Shown here piece by piece: positions 51,010 to 59,567 of a DNA stretch of 64,000 bases; position 1 is the first letter of the stretch; each line of letters begins with the position of its first letter. The position numbers were made by a program, and so were the translations under genes. This DNA is from RYN-428 sp035551995 (GTDB taxonomy: Bacteria; Planctomycetota; Phycisphaerae; Tepidisphaerales; Tepidisphaeraceae), in assembly GCA_035551995.1 (NCBI GenBank), contig DASZME010000007.1:42236-106235 (forward strand), given 5' to 3'. Under the pieces are notes generated by a model. It was not told the origin of the DNA. It saw only the letters and a program-made list of their open reading frames with translations, and searched no databases.

Positions 51010-54000
51010 ATGACTGTCCCGGCGTCACTTGTCGCGCTTGTCTTTCCGATCCGCCTCGAATTCATGTCGTGGGGATCGGCTTGTTTGCTTTTCGCGGCGC
51101 TTGGGGGCCTGATCGTTCTTCTCGGCATCCGGTCGCTCAACGGGCTCGGCGCCGTGCGAAAATGGGTCGCCATCGGCATTCGCCTGGCCGTCGTGGCGCT
51201 CGTCGTCATGATCCTGGCCGGCGCGCGATTCCAACGCCAGCACAAGAATCTTGAAGTGTGGGTTCTCCGCGATATCAGCGGATCGACGGCACTCGTCGAA
51301 AAGAAAGACTATCCCGGCAAAACCCTTGAAGGCTCGATAGACGATTATCTGCGAGCTGCCATCAAAGACCCGCGCAAGAAGGCTGAAGACAAAATCGGCA
51401 TTATCAGTTTTCAGGAGCAGGCGCGTGTGGACGCCATGCCCAGCACCGATTTGCGGCTCGACACGCGCGGCGTCCCCGAGCACGGCAACGGCACCGACGC
51501 CTCCGCCGCCATCGAACTGGCGCTGGCGTCGATGTCGCCCGATACGATGCACCGCATCCTGCTGATCCATGACGGAAACAACACGACCGGCTCGGTCGAT
51601 GCCGCGATCGCGACGGCGGCAAGTCAGCATGTGCCGATCGATGTGATGCCGTTGAAGTATGACGTGCAGAACGCGGTCATGGTGGAGCGATTTATCGCGC
51701 CGACGTGGAAGCGCGAGAATGAGCCGTTCACGATCGATGTCGTTCTGCGCTCGACGGCCAGCAGGCCGATCAGCGGGAAGCTGCAAGTCATCCACCGCAC
51801 CGAAGGGGGCAGTGAGCCGATCGAGCGCGATCGGCCGCTTACGCTTAAGCCGGGACTGAATGTCGAGCATGTGCGCGTGCCGGCCCTGCAAAGCGCGGGC
51901 GTCCATCGTTTTATTGCGCGATTCACGCCCGACGCGGGGGCGCTGCAAGGCGCGGGGGGTACGATCAGCGCCGATGTAGACAAAATCAATCAGCCGGCTG
52001 AGTCGTTTGTTTTCGTGAAGGGGACGAGCCAGATCCTCTACGTCGACAACTATCGCAACGCCGCCGGCGCCCGCGGGCCCGGCGAGTTTTTTGAAAAAGC
52101 GCTGATCAGCGAGAAGATCAATTTGCGGACGATCTCGCTGGATCAGTTCCCGCAAAACCTGATCGACTTGCAGAACTACGACGCGGTCATTCTCGGCAAT
52201 GTGCCGCACGGCGAAGGGGGCTTGCAAAAGACGCAGGACGAAATGCTCGCCCACTACGTCCACGACATGGGCGGCGGCCTTGTCATGCTCGGCGGAGACG
52301 AAACGTTCGGCGCCGGCGGTTGGCAGGGATCGGAGCTTGAAAAAGTTCTTCCCGTCGATATGGATATTCCCGCCCAGCGCCAGGTCGGCAAGGGCGCGCT
52401 CGTGCTCATCATGCACTCCTGCGAAATGCCGGACGGAAATTACTGGGGACTGCAATGCGCCATTCAGGCAATCAAAACCCTTTCCGATCACGATGAGATC
52501 GGCATCATCAGCTACAACTGGGGAGGCGGCGGCGCCGGGGGACAAGTCGGCGGGGCAAGCTGGGATTTTCCGCTGGCGGAAAAATCCGACGGATCGGCCG
52601 TCATGGCCGCCGCCGGGAAGATGCAGCTCGGCGATATGCCCAGCTTCGACGACGCCATGGCCCTGGCGCTCAACGGCGCCCACAACGGCTACTGCCTGGC
52701 CAAATCCAACGCCCGGCACAAGCACGTCATCATCATCAGCGACGGCGATCCCGAACCGCCGGCCAATCCGCTCGTGCAGGATTACCTGAAGAACAAGGTG
52801 AGCGTCTCGACCGTCAGCGTCTATCCGCACGGCATGATGCAGCTTCCGTACGCGATGGAAGATATCGCCAAGCAACTGCACGGAAAATCCTACGGCCCCA
52901 TCAACAGCAAGCCGAATCAGCTTCCGCAAATATTTATCAAAGAGGCGACGGTCGTTCGCCGGAGCCTGATCCATGAGGATGAGCATGGCATTGCGGTCAA
53001 GGTGCTGGACGAATCGGATGAAACGGTGAAAGGGCTGTCGGAGGCGCCGGGGGTTTTCGGCATGGTTCTGACGAGCAAGAAGAACGATCCCAAGGTAAGC
53101 ATGCCGTTGTCGGCCGGTAAAATGAGCGATCCGATCCTGGCCCACTGGCAGGCGGGACTCGGAAAGGCGCTGGTTTTCACGTCCGATCCGACGCGAAAAT
53201 GGGGAGCGGAATGGGTCGCGTCGCCGGTCTATTCGGCGTTTTGGCAGCAGGCCGTGCGGTCGGTTTCCCGCCCGCCGATGAGCACCGATTTTGACGTGCA
53301 AACTACCGTTGTCGGCGGCAAGGGAAAAGTCGTCGTCGAAGCGGTGAACAAGGACGACAACTTTCTCAACTTCCTCAGGCTCGGCGGCGATATTCTGGGT
53401 CCCGACGGCAAAGCCAAACCTGTCCGCCTTGTTCAAACCGGGCCCGGCGTCTATGAAGCGGACTTTGACGCCAAAGATTCGGGAAGCTATGTCGTGGCCC
53501 TCAGCTATCGCGGTCAAAAACAGTCCGGCATTCTGCGCGGCGGAGTGGCCGTCAACAGCGAACCGGAGTTTCGCGACCTGCAAAGCAACGACTCCAAGCT
53601 CCAGGAGATCGTGGATAAAACCGATGGCCGAATGCTGGCGCCGTGGGACTCGGCCGGCGCCGATTTGTTCAGCCGGGAACACGTGCCGCCGGGCGCGTCG
53701 CCGATGCCGATCTGGGACGTGCTAATTCCGATTTTGCTCGGCTTGATCCTGCTTGACGTCGCGACGCGCCGGATCGCGTGGGATTGGAACTCGACGAAAC
53801 GGCTTGCGATGGCGGCGGCGGATCGCGTGCGGTCATTTACGACGGTTCGGCGGGTCGAGAGCCGAACCACGCTGGACGCCTTGCGGCAAGTGCGTCAGGA
53901 GAGCGCGGGAAATAAGCTTCAACCCGGCGGCGCCGTCGCGCCGACCGCGCCGCCGCCTTCGGCTCCCTCGGCGCGCCCCGACCCCAAGGCCAAATTCCAA

Positions 54001-54189
54001 GCCAAGGCCGGCGTGGAAGGCGACATCAGCCAGGTCGTCGGCGGCGCGAGCGACAAGCCGATCCCGGCCGCCCCGAAAAAGATAGAACCCAAAGGCGCCG
54101 CCCCACCGCCCGGCGGCCATACCGGCGGTTTGCTCGAAGCCAAACGCCGTGCCCAGCAACAGATTAAAAAGAAGGAAGAGGGAGAGTAG
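51010..54189 (+). CDS. Large VWA-domain membrane protein
   Basis: The product has 1059 residues. Two N-terminal membrane helices (MSWGSACLLFAALGGLIVLL, AIGIRLAVVALVVMILAGA) are followed by a first VWA-like region (VWVLRDISGSTALVEKK, ILLIHDGNNTTGS), a glutamine-amidotransferase-like segment (YDAVILGNVPHGEGG, GGGLVMLGGDETFGAGGW) and a second VWA-like region (ALVLIMHSCEMPDGNYWG, HVIIISDGDPEPP). A last helix (IWDVLIPILLGLILLDVA) and an Ala/Pro/Lys-rich tail end it. The arrangement matches the large VWA proteins of MoxR clusters. The ATG used has GGAGG 10 nt upstream; the open frame extends 20 codons further. Confidence 0.87.
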   Translation: MTVPASLVALVFPIRLEFMSWGSACLLFAALGGLIVLLGIRSLNGLGAVRKWVAIGIRLAVVALVVMILAGARFQRQHKNLEVWVLRDISGSTALVEKKDYPGKTLEGSIDDYLRAAIKDPRKKAEDKIGIISFQEQARVDAMPSTDLRLDTRGVPEHGNGTDASAAIELALASMSPDTMHRILLIHDGNNTTGSVDAAIATAASQHVPIDVMPLKYDVQNAVMVERFIAPTWKRENEPFTIDVVLRSTASRPISGKLQVIHRTEGGSEPIERDRPLTLKPGLNVEHVRVPALQSAGVHRFIARFTPDAGALQGAGGTISADVDKINQPAESFVFVKGTSQILYVDNYRNAAGARGPGEFFEKALISEKINLRTISLDQFPQNLIDLQNYDAVILGNVPHGEGGLQKTQDEMLAHYVHDMGGGLVMLGGDETFGAGGWQGSELEKVLPVDMDIPAQRQVGKGALVLIMHSCEMPDGNYWGLQCAIQAIKTLSDHDEIGIISYNWGGGGAGGQVGGASWDFPLAEKSDGSAVMAAAGKMQLGDMPSFDDAMALALNGAHNGYCLAKSNARHKHVIIISDGDPEPPANPLVQDYLKNKVSVSTVSVYPHGMMQLPYAMEDIAKQLHGKSYGPINSKPNQLPQIFIKEATVVRRSLIHEDEHGIAVKVLDESDETVKGLSEAPGVFGMVLTSKKNDPKVSMPLSAGKMSDPILAHWQAGLGKALVFTSDPTRKWGAEWVASPVYSAFWQQAVRSVSRPPMSTDFDVQTTVVGGKGKVVVEAVNKDDNFLNFLRLGGDILGPDGKAKPVRLVQTGPGVYEADFDAKDSGSYVVALSYRGQKQSGILRGGVAVNSEPEFRDLQSNDSKLQEIVDKTDGRMLAPWDSAGADLFSREHVPPGASPMPIWDVLIPILLGLILLDVATRRIAWDWNSTKRLAMAAADRVRSFTTVRRVESRTTLDALRQVRQESAGNKLQPGGAVAPTAPPPSAPSARPDPKAKFQAKAGVEGDISQVVGGASDKPIPAAPKKIEPKGAAPPPGGHTGGLLEAKRRAQQQIKKKEEGE

Positions 54190-54223
54190 AATATCACGGA
54201 CGCAAAGAAGGCAAAAAAAAGGA

Positions 54224-54340
54224 TTATCCACGAAGGACACGAAGAGCACGACGACACACAAAGATGATTTCGATCGTTCCTCTTCTGTTCTTTTTCCTGC
54301 TCTTCCTGCTCTTCGTGCTCTTCGTGTTCTTCGTGGATAA
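54224..54340. repeat. Inverted-arm element, TTCGTGTCCTTCGTGG type, second copy
   Basis: Left arm from 54224 (TTATCCACGAAGGACACGAA) pairs with the right arm ending at 54340 (TTCGTGTTCTTCGTGGATAA). The inner right part is a run of CTCTTC/CTGCTCTTC units. It lies between the VWA gene and moxR. Just left of it, CACGGACGCAAAGAAGGCAA looks like part of a further repeat type. Confidence 0.8.
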
Positions 54341-54380
54341 TAAATCTCCGCGTTGATTTTGAACCGCCGAAAGGAAAAAT

Positions 54381-55427
54381 ATGGCAAGCGCCGCTCAGCC
54401 CCAGGGCATCGACCCGCAAGTTCACCAGCTTTGCGAGGAATTCCGCCGCGATTATCGCGCAACGCAGGCCGAGATCGCCAAAGCGATCGTCGGGCATGAA
54501 GAGATCATCCACGGCGTTCTCACCTGCCTGTTTGTCGGCGGTCATGCGCTCCTTGAAGGCGTTCCGGGCCTGGGCAAAACGGCCCTAATCCGCGCTCTTG
54601 CCGACGCGCTGAGCCTCAAGTTCAGCCGGATTCAGTTTACGCCGGACCTGATGCCCGCCGACATCACCGGCACCAACATCATCCAGGAAAACGAGCACGG
54701 CGGCCGTCAGCAGGTTTTTCAGGAAGGGCCGATTTTTTCGCAGATGGTCCTCGCCGACGAAATCAACCGCGCCACGCCAAAGACACAATCCGCCTTGCTC
54801 GAAGCGATGCAGGAAAAGCAGGTGACCGCCGGCGGAACGGTCCGCAAGCTGGAGAAACCGTTCTTCGTGATGGCCACGCAAAACCCGCTCGAACAGGAAG
54901 GAACTTATCCGCTGCCCGAAGCGCAGCTCGACCGCTTCTTCTTCAAGCTGCAAGTGCAATACAGCGGCCGCGAGGAACTTCGGCTGATCCTCGATCGAAC
55001 GACCGCCGGCCATAATCCGCAGGTCAACCCCGTTCTCGGCGGCGAAAAGATTATCGCCCATCAGGATTTGGTCCGCAGAGTGATCATCGCTCCGCACGTT
55101 CAGGATTACGCGATTCGTCTGACGCTGGCGACGCATCCGCAAGGCATGTTCGCGATTCCGATGGTCAACCAATTTCTCCGCGTCGGCGCCAGCCCCCGCG
55201 CGGCGCAGGCGATCACGCTGGCCGCCAAGGTGCGAGCGCTGCTTGACGGCCGATTCCACGTGGCGTTCAAGGACGTAAAAGAAGTCGTCATCCCCGCCAT
55301 GCGGCATCGGGTGATCCTCAACTTCGAGGGCGAAGCGGAAGGAATCACGACGGATATGGTGCTGGAAAAGATCATCGCGGAAACGCCGACGACGATTGAG
55401 GCGGAATTGGCGATGGGGAAGGTCTGA
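54381..55427 (+). CDS. MoxR-type AAA+ ATPase
   Basis: The product has 348 residues. Walker A is GVPGLGKTALI (about residues 60-70), Walker B is MVLADEINRATPKTQSALLE, and the sensor region is VMATQNPLEQEGTYPLPEAQ followed by LDRFFFKL. MoxR ATPases act as chaperones that mature metal enzymes or membrane complexes together with VWA proteins. GAAAGGAAA precedes the ATG. In the usual layout the DUF58 gene follows directly; here about 1.17 kb of accessory DNA intervenes. Cytoplasmic. Confidence 0.96.
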   Translation: MASAAQPQGIDPQVHQLCEEFRRDYRATQAEIAKAIVGHEEIIHGVLTCLFVGGHALLEGVPGLGKTALIRALADALSLKFSRIQFTPDLMPADITGTNIIQENEHGGRQQVFQEGPIFSQMVLADEINRATPKTQSALLEAMQEKQVTAGGTVRKLEKPFFVMATQNPLEQEGTYPLPEAQLDRFFFKLQVQYSGREELRLILDRTTAGHNPQVNPVLGGEKIIAHQDLVRRVIIAPHVQDYAIRLTLATHPQGMFAIPMVNQFLRVGASPRAAQAITLAAKVRALLDGRFHVAFKDVKEVVIPAMRHRVILNFEGEAEGITTDMVLEKIIAETPTTIEAELAMGKV

Positions 55428-55498
55428 GCGCGTCACTTCGCGTATATTGACGATGAGCGTGGCTAAAGAGGATGTTCGATACAAAGAGGCGCCAATGA

Positions 55499-55705
55499 AT
55501 GAAATCGTTTTTCATCGTCAAGGAGGACGAAGACGGTGGCTATTTTGCGCGAGCCATGGGTTACTCAATTTTTTCCCAGGACGATAGCCGAAATGAGTTG
55601 GCGGAGATGGTTCGTGACGCGGTTCGATGTTACTTCGACACCGAGGGAGCGGCGCCCAATCTGATCCATCTTCACTATGTTCACGATGAGGTTATCGCCC
55701 TTTGA
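55499..55705 (+). CDS. HicB-like antitoxin
   Basis: The product has 68 residues. KSFFIVKEDEDGGYFARAMG followed by LAEMVRDAVRCYFDTEG matches the short HicB-type fold (a partial RNase-H-like domain) that neutralises HicA. The DNA-binding tail of longer HicB proteins is absent. Its stop overlaps the start of a HicA-like frame by 4 nt, the usual coupling for such pairs. HicA is broken, so this may be an orphan antitoxin. It lies in the island between moxR and the DUF58 gene. Confidence 0.8.
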   Translation: MKSFFIVKEDEDGGYFARAMGYSIFSQDDSRNELAEMVRDAVRCYFDTEGAAPNLIHLHYVHDEVIAL

Positions 55706-55845
55706 AGATCCCGCGCAACGTGACTGGCCAACAACTCATCCGCGCATTGCAGCGGTTCGGTTAGCCGTTCGTAGGTCAAACGGGCAGTCACGTCAGGCTC
55801 ACGACAGCGCAGGGCGGCGAGCTTCTGGATGAGTTGAATATCTGA
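55702..55845 (+). pseudogene. HicA-like toxin gene with nonsense codon and internal deletion
   Basis: From TTG 55702 the frame reads MKIPRNVTGQQLIRALQRFG and then TAG at 55762-55764 where HicA proteins have Tyr. In the same frame it goes on with FVGQTGSHVRLTTAQGG, which includes the catalytic-His motif region GSH, and ends GELLDELNI. About 25 residues of the normal double-stranded-RNA-binding-like fold (the H-x-VTVP part) are missing. The mRNA interferase is therefore very unlikely to be active. Confidence 0.75.
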
Positions 55846-55858
55846 AACCCGATTGTCT

Positions 55859-56059
55859 ATGGCATCCTACACCATCCCAAAAAATCTCGGCAAAGTAAAA
55901 GTCGCCATGGGCCTCGGCAACCTCTGGATGGTCTGGAACGGCAAGCAAGGCAAGGGCGAATTCGCCATCCCCTGCCGAACGCGGAAACAGGCCGAAGAGG
56001 TGGCCAAGATCATCAACGGCAAGCAGCATGACGGGACGATCGAAGTGCTGGCCGGGTGA
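55859..56059 (+). CDS. Small hypothetical protein
   Basis: The product has 66 residues (starts MASYTIPKNLGKVKVAMGLG; ends HDGTIEVLAG). It is soluble, basic, and has no motif I recognise. It follows the broken hicA by 13 bp and ends 25 bp before the left arm of the inverted-arm element. Being short and unrecognised, it is uncertain, but the codon pattern and an internally coherent sequence support it. Confidence 0.55.
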   Translation: MASYTIPKNLGKVKVAMGLGNLWMVWNGKQGKGEFAIPCRTRKQAEEVAKIINGKQHDGTIEVLAG

Positions 56060-56084
56060 CAGTCCGCCGAGATCCGAAATGCAT

Positions 56085-56541
56085 TTTTGCCGCAGATGGG
56101 GACCGATGGACACAGATGTGGAAAGATTAAATCGAATAACCGAGATCATCATTGGATGCGCGTTCAAGGTGCACAATGTTCTCGGAACGGGTTTCTCGGG
56201 GCGCGTGTACGAAAATGCGCTGGCTCACGATCTTCGTAAAGCCGGATTGCACGTTGAATCGCAGGTTGCAATAACGGTCTGGTATGATGGCATTGTGGTC
56301 GGAGAACACATAGCCGATCTCATCATCGAACATGAAATCTTGGTCGAAAACAAGGCCGTCCGCGCCATGGATGACGGTTTCACGGCACAGTGCATCAATT
56401 ATCTCGCATGCACCACGCTCCCATTATGTCTTCTTCTGAACTTCGGCAGGAAGGTTGAAATCAAACGATTCCGCGGACCAGGCAAAAAAGCGGCAATATG
56501 AATTGGTTATCTGTGTCCATCGGTCTTCATCTGTGGCAATA
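56085..56541 (+). mobile_element. Terminal-inverted-repeat element carrying a GxxExxY-family gene
   Basis: The 457-bp element has 33-nt arms at 56085-56117 and 56509-56541, inverted copies at 29 of 33 positions. Its arms are close relatives of the empty element at 46204-46318 (right arm 32 of 33 identical). The only gene inside starts within the left arm (the ATG of ACCGATGGACACAG) and ends 7 nt before the right arm. It lies between moxR and the DUF58 gene. No target-site duplication was confirmed by eye. Mobility is inferred from architecture. Confidence 0.75.
56106..56501 (+). CDS. GxxExxY-family protein (PDDEXK_3-like)
   Basis: The product has 131 residues. The N-terminal IIGCAFKVHNVLGTGFSGRV followed by YENAL matches the GxxExxY family, but the family Glu is Gly32 here (GFSGRVY). 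The nuclease-like core remains: Asp71 (IADLIIEHE) and Glu81-x-Lys83 (VENKAV). The C-terminal INYLACTTLPLCLLLNFG also fits the family. The start codon is in the left terminal repeat of the element. Biochemical function of the family is unknown; the missing Glu may mean this copy is altered. Confidence 0.85.
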   Translation: MDTDVERLNRITEIIIGCAFKVHNVLGTGFSGRVYENALAHDLRKAGLHVESQVAITVWYDGIVVGEHIADLIIEHEILVENKAVRAMDDGFTAQCINYLACTTLPLCLLLNFGRKVEIKRFRGPGKKAAI

Positions 56542-56592
56542 ATGTATTTACTTTTTCTGATGAAGAGCGTCAGTGACGAACATTGAGGTTGA

Positions 56593-57495
56593 ATGACCGT
56601 TCAAATTCCATCCAAATCCACCCAAATCCTCGACCCCACCTTCATGGCCCGGCTCGACCAGCTTGACGTCATGTCGCGAAAGCTTCTGGCCGGCAAAATG
56701 AAAGGCGAACGCCGGAGCAAACGGCGGGGGCAGAGCGTTGAGTTCGCCGACTATCGCAACTATGTCGTCGGCGACGATCTTCGCTTTATCGACTGGAACA
56801 TCTATGCCAGGCTCGATCGCCTGTTCCTCAAGCTGTTTCTCGAAGAAGAAGACCTCTCGCTCTACATTTTGCTCGACGTCAGCAAAAGCTGTGATTTCGG
56901 CGATCCCGCCAAAGCCTTTTACATGAAGCAGGTCGCCGCGGCTTTGGCTTACATCGGCCTGGTCAACTACAACCGCGTTCATGTCAGTGCGATGGCCGAC
57001 GGCATCGTCGCCGAGACCGGCGCCCTGCGCGGGAGGCGGCGCGTTTCCCAGATGATCGATTTTGTGGACAAGCTGAAGCCGGGCGGGCCGAGCCATCTTG
57101 CCGACGCTTGCAAAAAATTCGCGCTTCAGCATCGCCAGAAGGGCGTCTGCGTGGTCCTTTCCGATTTCTTCGACAAGGGGGGCTACGAAAACGGACTGCG
57201 CTATGTGGCCGGCGGAAAGTATGATCTGTTCTGCGTGCAAACACTGGCCCCGCAAGAGATCGATCCGGACCTTCAGGGCGATTTAAAGTTGCGTGATATC
57301 GAGGATGACGATCTGGCGGAGGTGTCGATCACGCAGCCGCTCATTAAGCAATACAAAGCGAATTTGAACGCGTACTGTTTGAGTTTGAAGGACTATGTAA
57401 CGCGCCGAGGCGGGACATACCTGTTCACCAGTACGGCGGTTCCGTTTGATACGCTTGTGTTGAATTACCTGCGCGAACGCGGGTTGCTGGGGTAA
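56593..57495 (+). CDS. DUF58 family protein
   Basis: The product has 300 residues. DUF58 features are clear: FADYRNYVVGDDLRFIDWN followed by IYAR, then a VWA-like core LYILLDVSKSCDFGDPAKAF and GVCVVLSDFFDKGGYENGL. DUF58 proteins accompany MoxR ATPases and VWA membrane proteins. It ends 2 nt before the BatA-like gene. The upstream moxR is displaced by the accessory island. Probably membrane-associated through partners, as no strong membrane helix is seen. Confidence 0.93.
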   Translation: MTVQIPSKSTQILDPTFMARLDQLDVMSRKLLAGKMKGERRSKRRGQSVEFADYRNYVVGDDLRFIDWNIYARLDRLFLKLFLEEEDLSLYILLDVSKSCDFGDPAKAFYMKQVAAALAYIGLVNYNRVHVSAMADGIVAETGALRGRRRVSQMIDFVDKLKPGGPSHLADACKKFALQHRQKGVCVVLSDFFDKGGYENGLRYVAGGKYDLFCVQTLAPQEIDPDLQGDLKLRDIEDDDLAEVSITQPLIKQYKANLNAYCLSLKDYVTRRGGTYLFTSTAVPFDTLVLNYLRERGLLG

Positions 57496-57497
57496 CA

Positions 57498-59528
57498 ATG
57501 AACTGGCTGCCACATTTCGACAATTGGGGCCGAGGCCTTGCGGCCGGGGTGATCGTCATCCCCGCGCTGCTGATTCTCTATTTCCTAAAGCTTCGTCGCA
57601 AGGAGATGCCGGTCAGCTCCACGTTCCTCTGGAAGAAGGCGATACAGGACCTTCAGGTTAACGCGCCGTTTCAAAAGCTCCGACGAAATTTGTTGCTTCT
57701 GCTGCAATTACTATTGCTCGTTGCGCTGATATTGGCGCTCTCGCGACCGGTGGCCAACTATCGGCCGGGGGCGGGGAAGCAGACGGTCATCTTGATCGAC
57801 CGCTCGGCTTCCATGAACGCGAAGGATATCGACGGCCGTTCCCGACTGGACGAGGCAAAACGCCGGGCGAAAGAACTGGTCGATTCCATGAAGCGCGGCG
57901 CCACCGCGATGGTTATCGCATTTGACGATAACGCCGAAACGATACAGTCGTTCACCAGCGATACGGCGGCGTTGCGAGCCGCGATCGATCGTGTGCAGGG
58001 AACCGACCGCAAGTCGCGGCTGAAGCTCGCGTACCAGTTGGCCGAGGCGCAATTGAACTTTGATCCGGCCCAGCTCCGCAGCAATGTCGAACCGGCCGAT
58101 ATCCGGCTCTATTCCGACGGCCGGGTGCTTGACGGCAACGAGCTTTCGCTCCGCGGCCATCTCGTTTTCGAAAAAATCGGCACGGATACCGCGAAAAACA
58201 TCGCCATCATCGCGCTCAGCGCCCGGCGAAATTATGAACGTCCCACGCAGGTGCAGGTCTTCGCCCGCCTGGCCAATTACGGCCCTGACCCGGCGGAGGC
58301 GCCGGTGCAGCTAAGCGTGGACGGCGACGTCATCGACGTCGGCGGAACGCGTGTGCGCAATACCTTTCTTCTTCCCGACCGCTGGACGCGTGATCAGCGC
58401 GATGCGTGGGACAAAGAGCATCCGGATAAACCGGCCATCGACAGCGTCGAATTTCAGCTCGACCTGACAAGCGCCGCGATCATCAAAGTCGAGCAGATGA
58501 ATAAGGAGGGAGACGTATTGGAGGCCGATGACGTGGCGCAGGTGGTCGTGCCGCCTCCCAAGTCGTTGGCTGTCCTGCTGGTAACGCCGGGGAATTTTTT
58601 TCTGGAGAAGGCGATCAACAGCCTTGGGCTGAATAAGCCCGATACGCTCAGCCCGACCGGCGTCGCCGGATATGAGGCGACCAAGCCGACGCAGTATGAC
58701 GTCATCATTTTTGACCGCTACAAGCCGACGTATATTCCGCCGGCGGGGAATTTTATCTTCTTTCTCGACGGCGCCCGGGCGGGCTTGCCGGAGATGCGCG
58801 TGAAAATCGCCAGGGGAGCCGACGGAAATCCGGTCGTGTTGCAGGACGTGGGCGTGCTGGATTGGAAGCGCGATCATCCCATTCTCAAGGCGATGTCGCT
58901 GACCAAGTTGTATGTTGCCGAGGCGGTAAAGCTGGATGTGCCGCCGGAGGACGAGGTGCTCGTCGATGGGCTCAAAGGGCCGTTGATCGTGATGGACCAT
59001 ACGGGCAAGTCGACGAACATGGTGGCGGCGTTTGACGTGCTGCAAAGCAACTGGCCGTTGAAGGTGACGTTTCCGATTTTCCTGCAAAACGCGCTGCAAT
59101 ATCTTGCGGTCGGCGGCGACATGGACGTCCGCCAGAGCCTCGAGCCCGGCGCGACGCCGACGATCCCGCGCGGCGATCTCCAGAAAATAGGCAGCCCCAT
59201 GGCAATCCGTCTCAAAGGACCGGCGGGCACGACGATGGTAAACGTCCCGGTGAGCGGCGATTTCGTTTTGCCGGCGCTCAATCACGTCGGCTTGTATTCG
59301 ACCGAGCCGCCCGTGCCGCAGTTTGAGCGGATGGCGGTGAATCTTTTGGACCCCGGCGAGAGCGACACGCTTCCCGCGGAAAGGGCGCCGGGCGACATGT
59401 CGGCGACGATCGAAGACGTCAAGACGACGCGCGCCCGCTTCGAGCTATGGTGGTGGATCGTGGCGGTGGCGGCATTGCCGTTGTTGATGATCGAATGGTG
59501 GGTCTACACGCGGCGGGTGCATTTATAA
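57498..59528 (+). CDS. BatA-type VWA membrane protein
   Basis: The product has 676 residues. The start has the BatA-like double membrane segment (AAGVIVIPALLILYFLKLRR, then NLLLLLQLLLLVALILALSR) with MPVSSTFLWKKAIQDLQV between. A VWA domain follows with a full MIDAS D-x-S-x-S (IDRSASM, Asp101/Ser103/Ser105). The long C-terminal part has YDVIIFDRYKPTYIPPAGNF and ends with a membrane helix (WWIVAVAALPLLMIEWW). It is coupled to the DUF58 gene. Role: membrane arm of the MoxR system, substrate unknown. Confidence 0.92.
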   Translation: MNWLPHFDNWGRGLAAGVIVIPALLILYFLKLRRKEMPVSSTFLWKKAIQDLQVNAPFQKLRRNLLLLLQLLLLVALILALSRPVANYRPGAGKQTVILIDRSASMNAKDIDGRSRLDEAKRRAKELVDSMKRGATAMVIAFDDNAETIQSFTSDTAALRAAIDRVQGTDRKSRLKLAYQLAEAQLNFDPAQLRSNVEPADIRLYSDGRVLDGNELSLRGHLVFEKIGTDTAKNIAIIALSARRNYERPTQVQVFARLANYGPDPAEAPVQLSVDGDVIDVGGTRVRNTFLLPDRWTRDQRDAWDKEHPDKPAIDSVEFQLDLTSAAIIKVEQMNKEGDVLEADDVAQVVVPPPKSLAVLLVTPGNFFLEKAINSLGLNKPDTLSPTGVAGYEATKPTQYDVIIFDRYKPTYIPPAGNFIFFLDGARAGLPEMRVKIARGADGNPVVLQDVGVLDWKRDHPILKAMSLTKLYVAEAVKLDVPPEDEVLVDGLKGPLIVMDHTGKSTNMVAAFDVLQSNWPLKVTFPIFLQNALQYLAVGGDMDVRQSLEPGATPTIPRGDLQKIGSPMAIRLKGPAGTTMVNVPVSGDFVLPALNHVGLYSTEPPVPQFERMAVNLLDPGESDTLPAERAPGDMSATIEDVKTTRARFELWWWIVAVAALPLLMIEWWVYTRRVHL

Positions 59529-59567
59529 ACGGCCCTGCGCTATGATCGGCTTTAACGGGAGACTCAG

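Noticed and set aside
51025..53682. 885-codon open frame on the minus strand opposite the VWA gene
   Set aside because: It is antisense to a gene with clear VWA and membrane features, has no recognisable domain, and is a codon-bias shadow common in GC-rich DNA.
54341..54545. Minus-strand frame rich in HEEHEE across 53919-54545
   Set aside because: It is a translation of the TTCGTGTCC-type hairpin repeat, not a protein gene.
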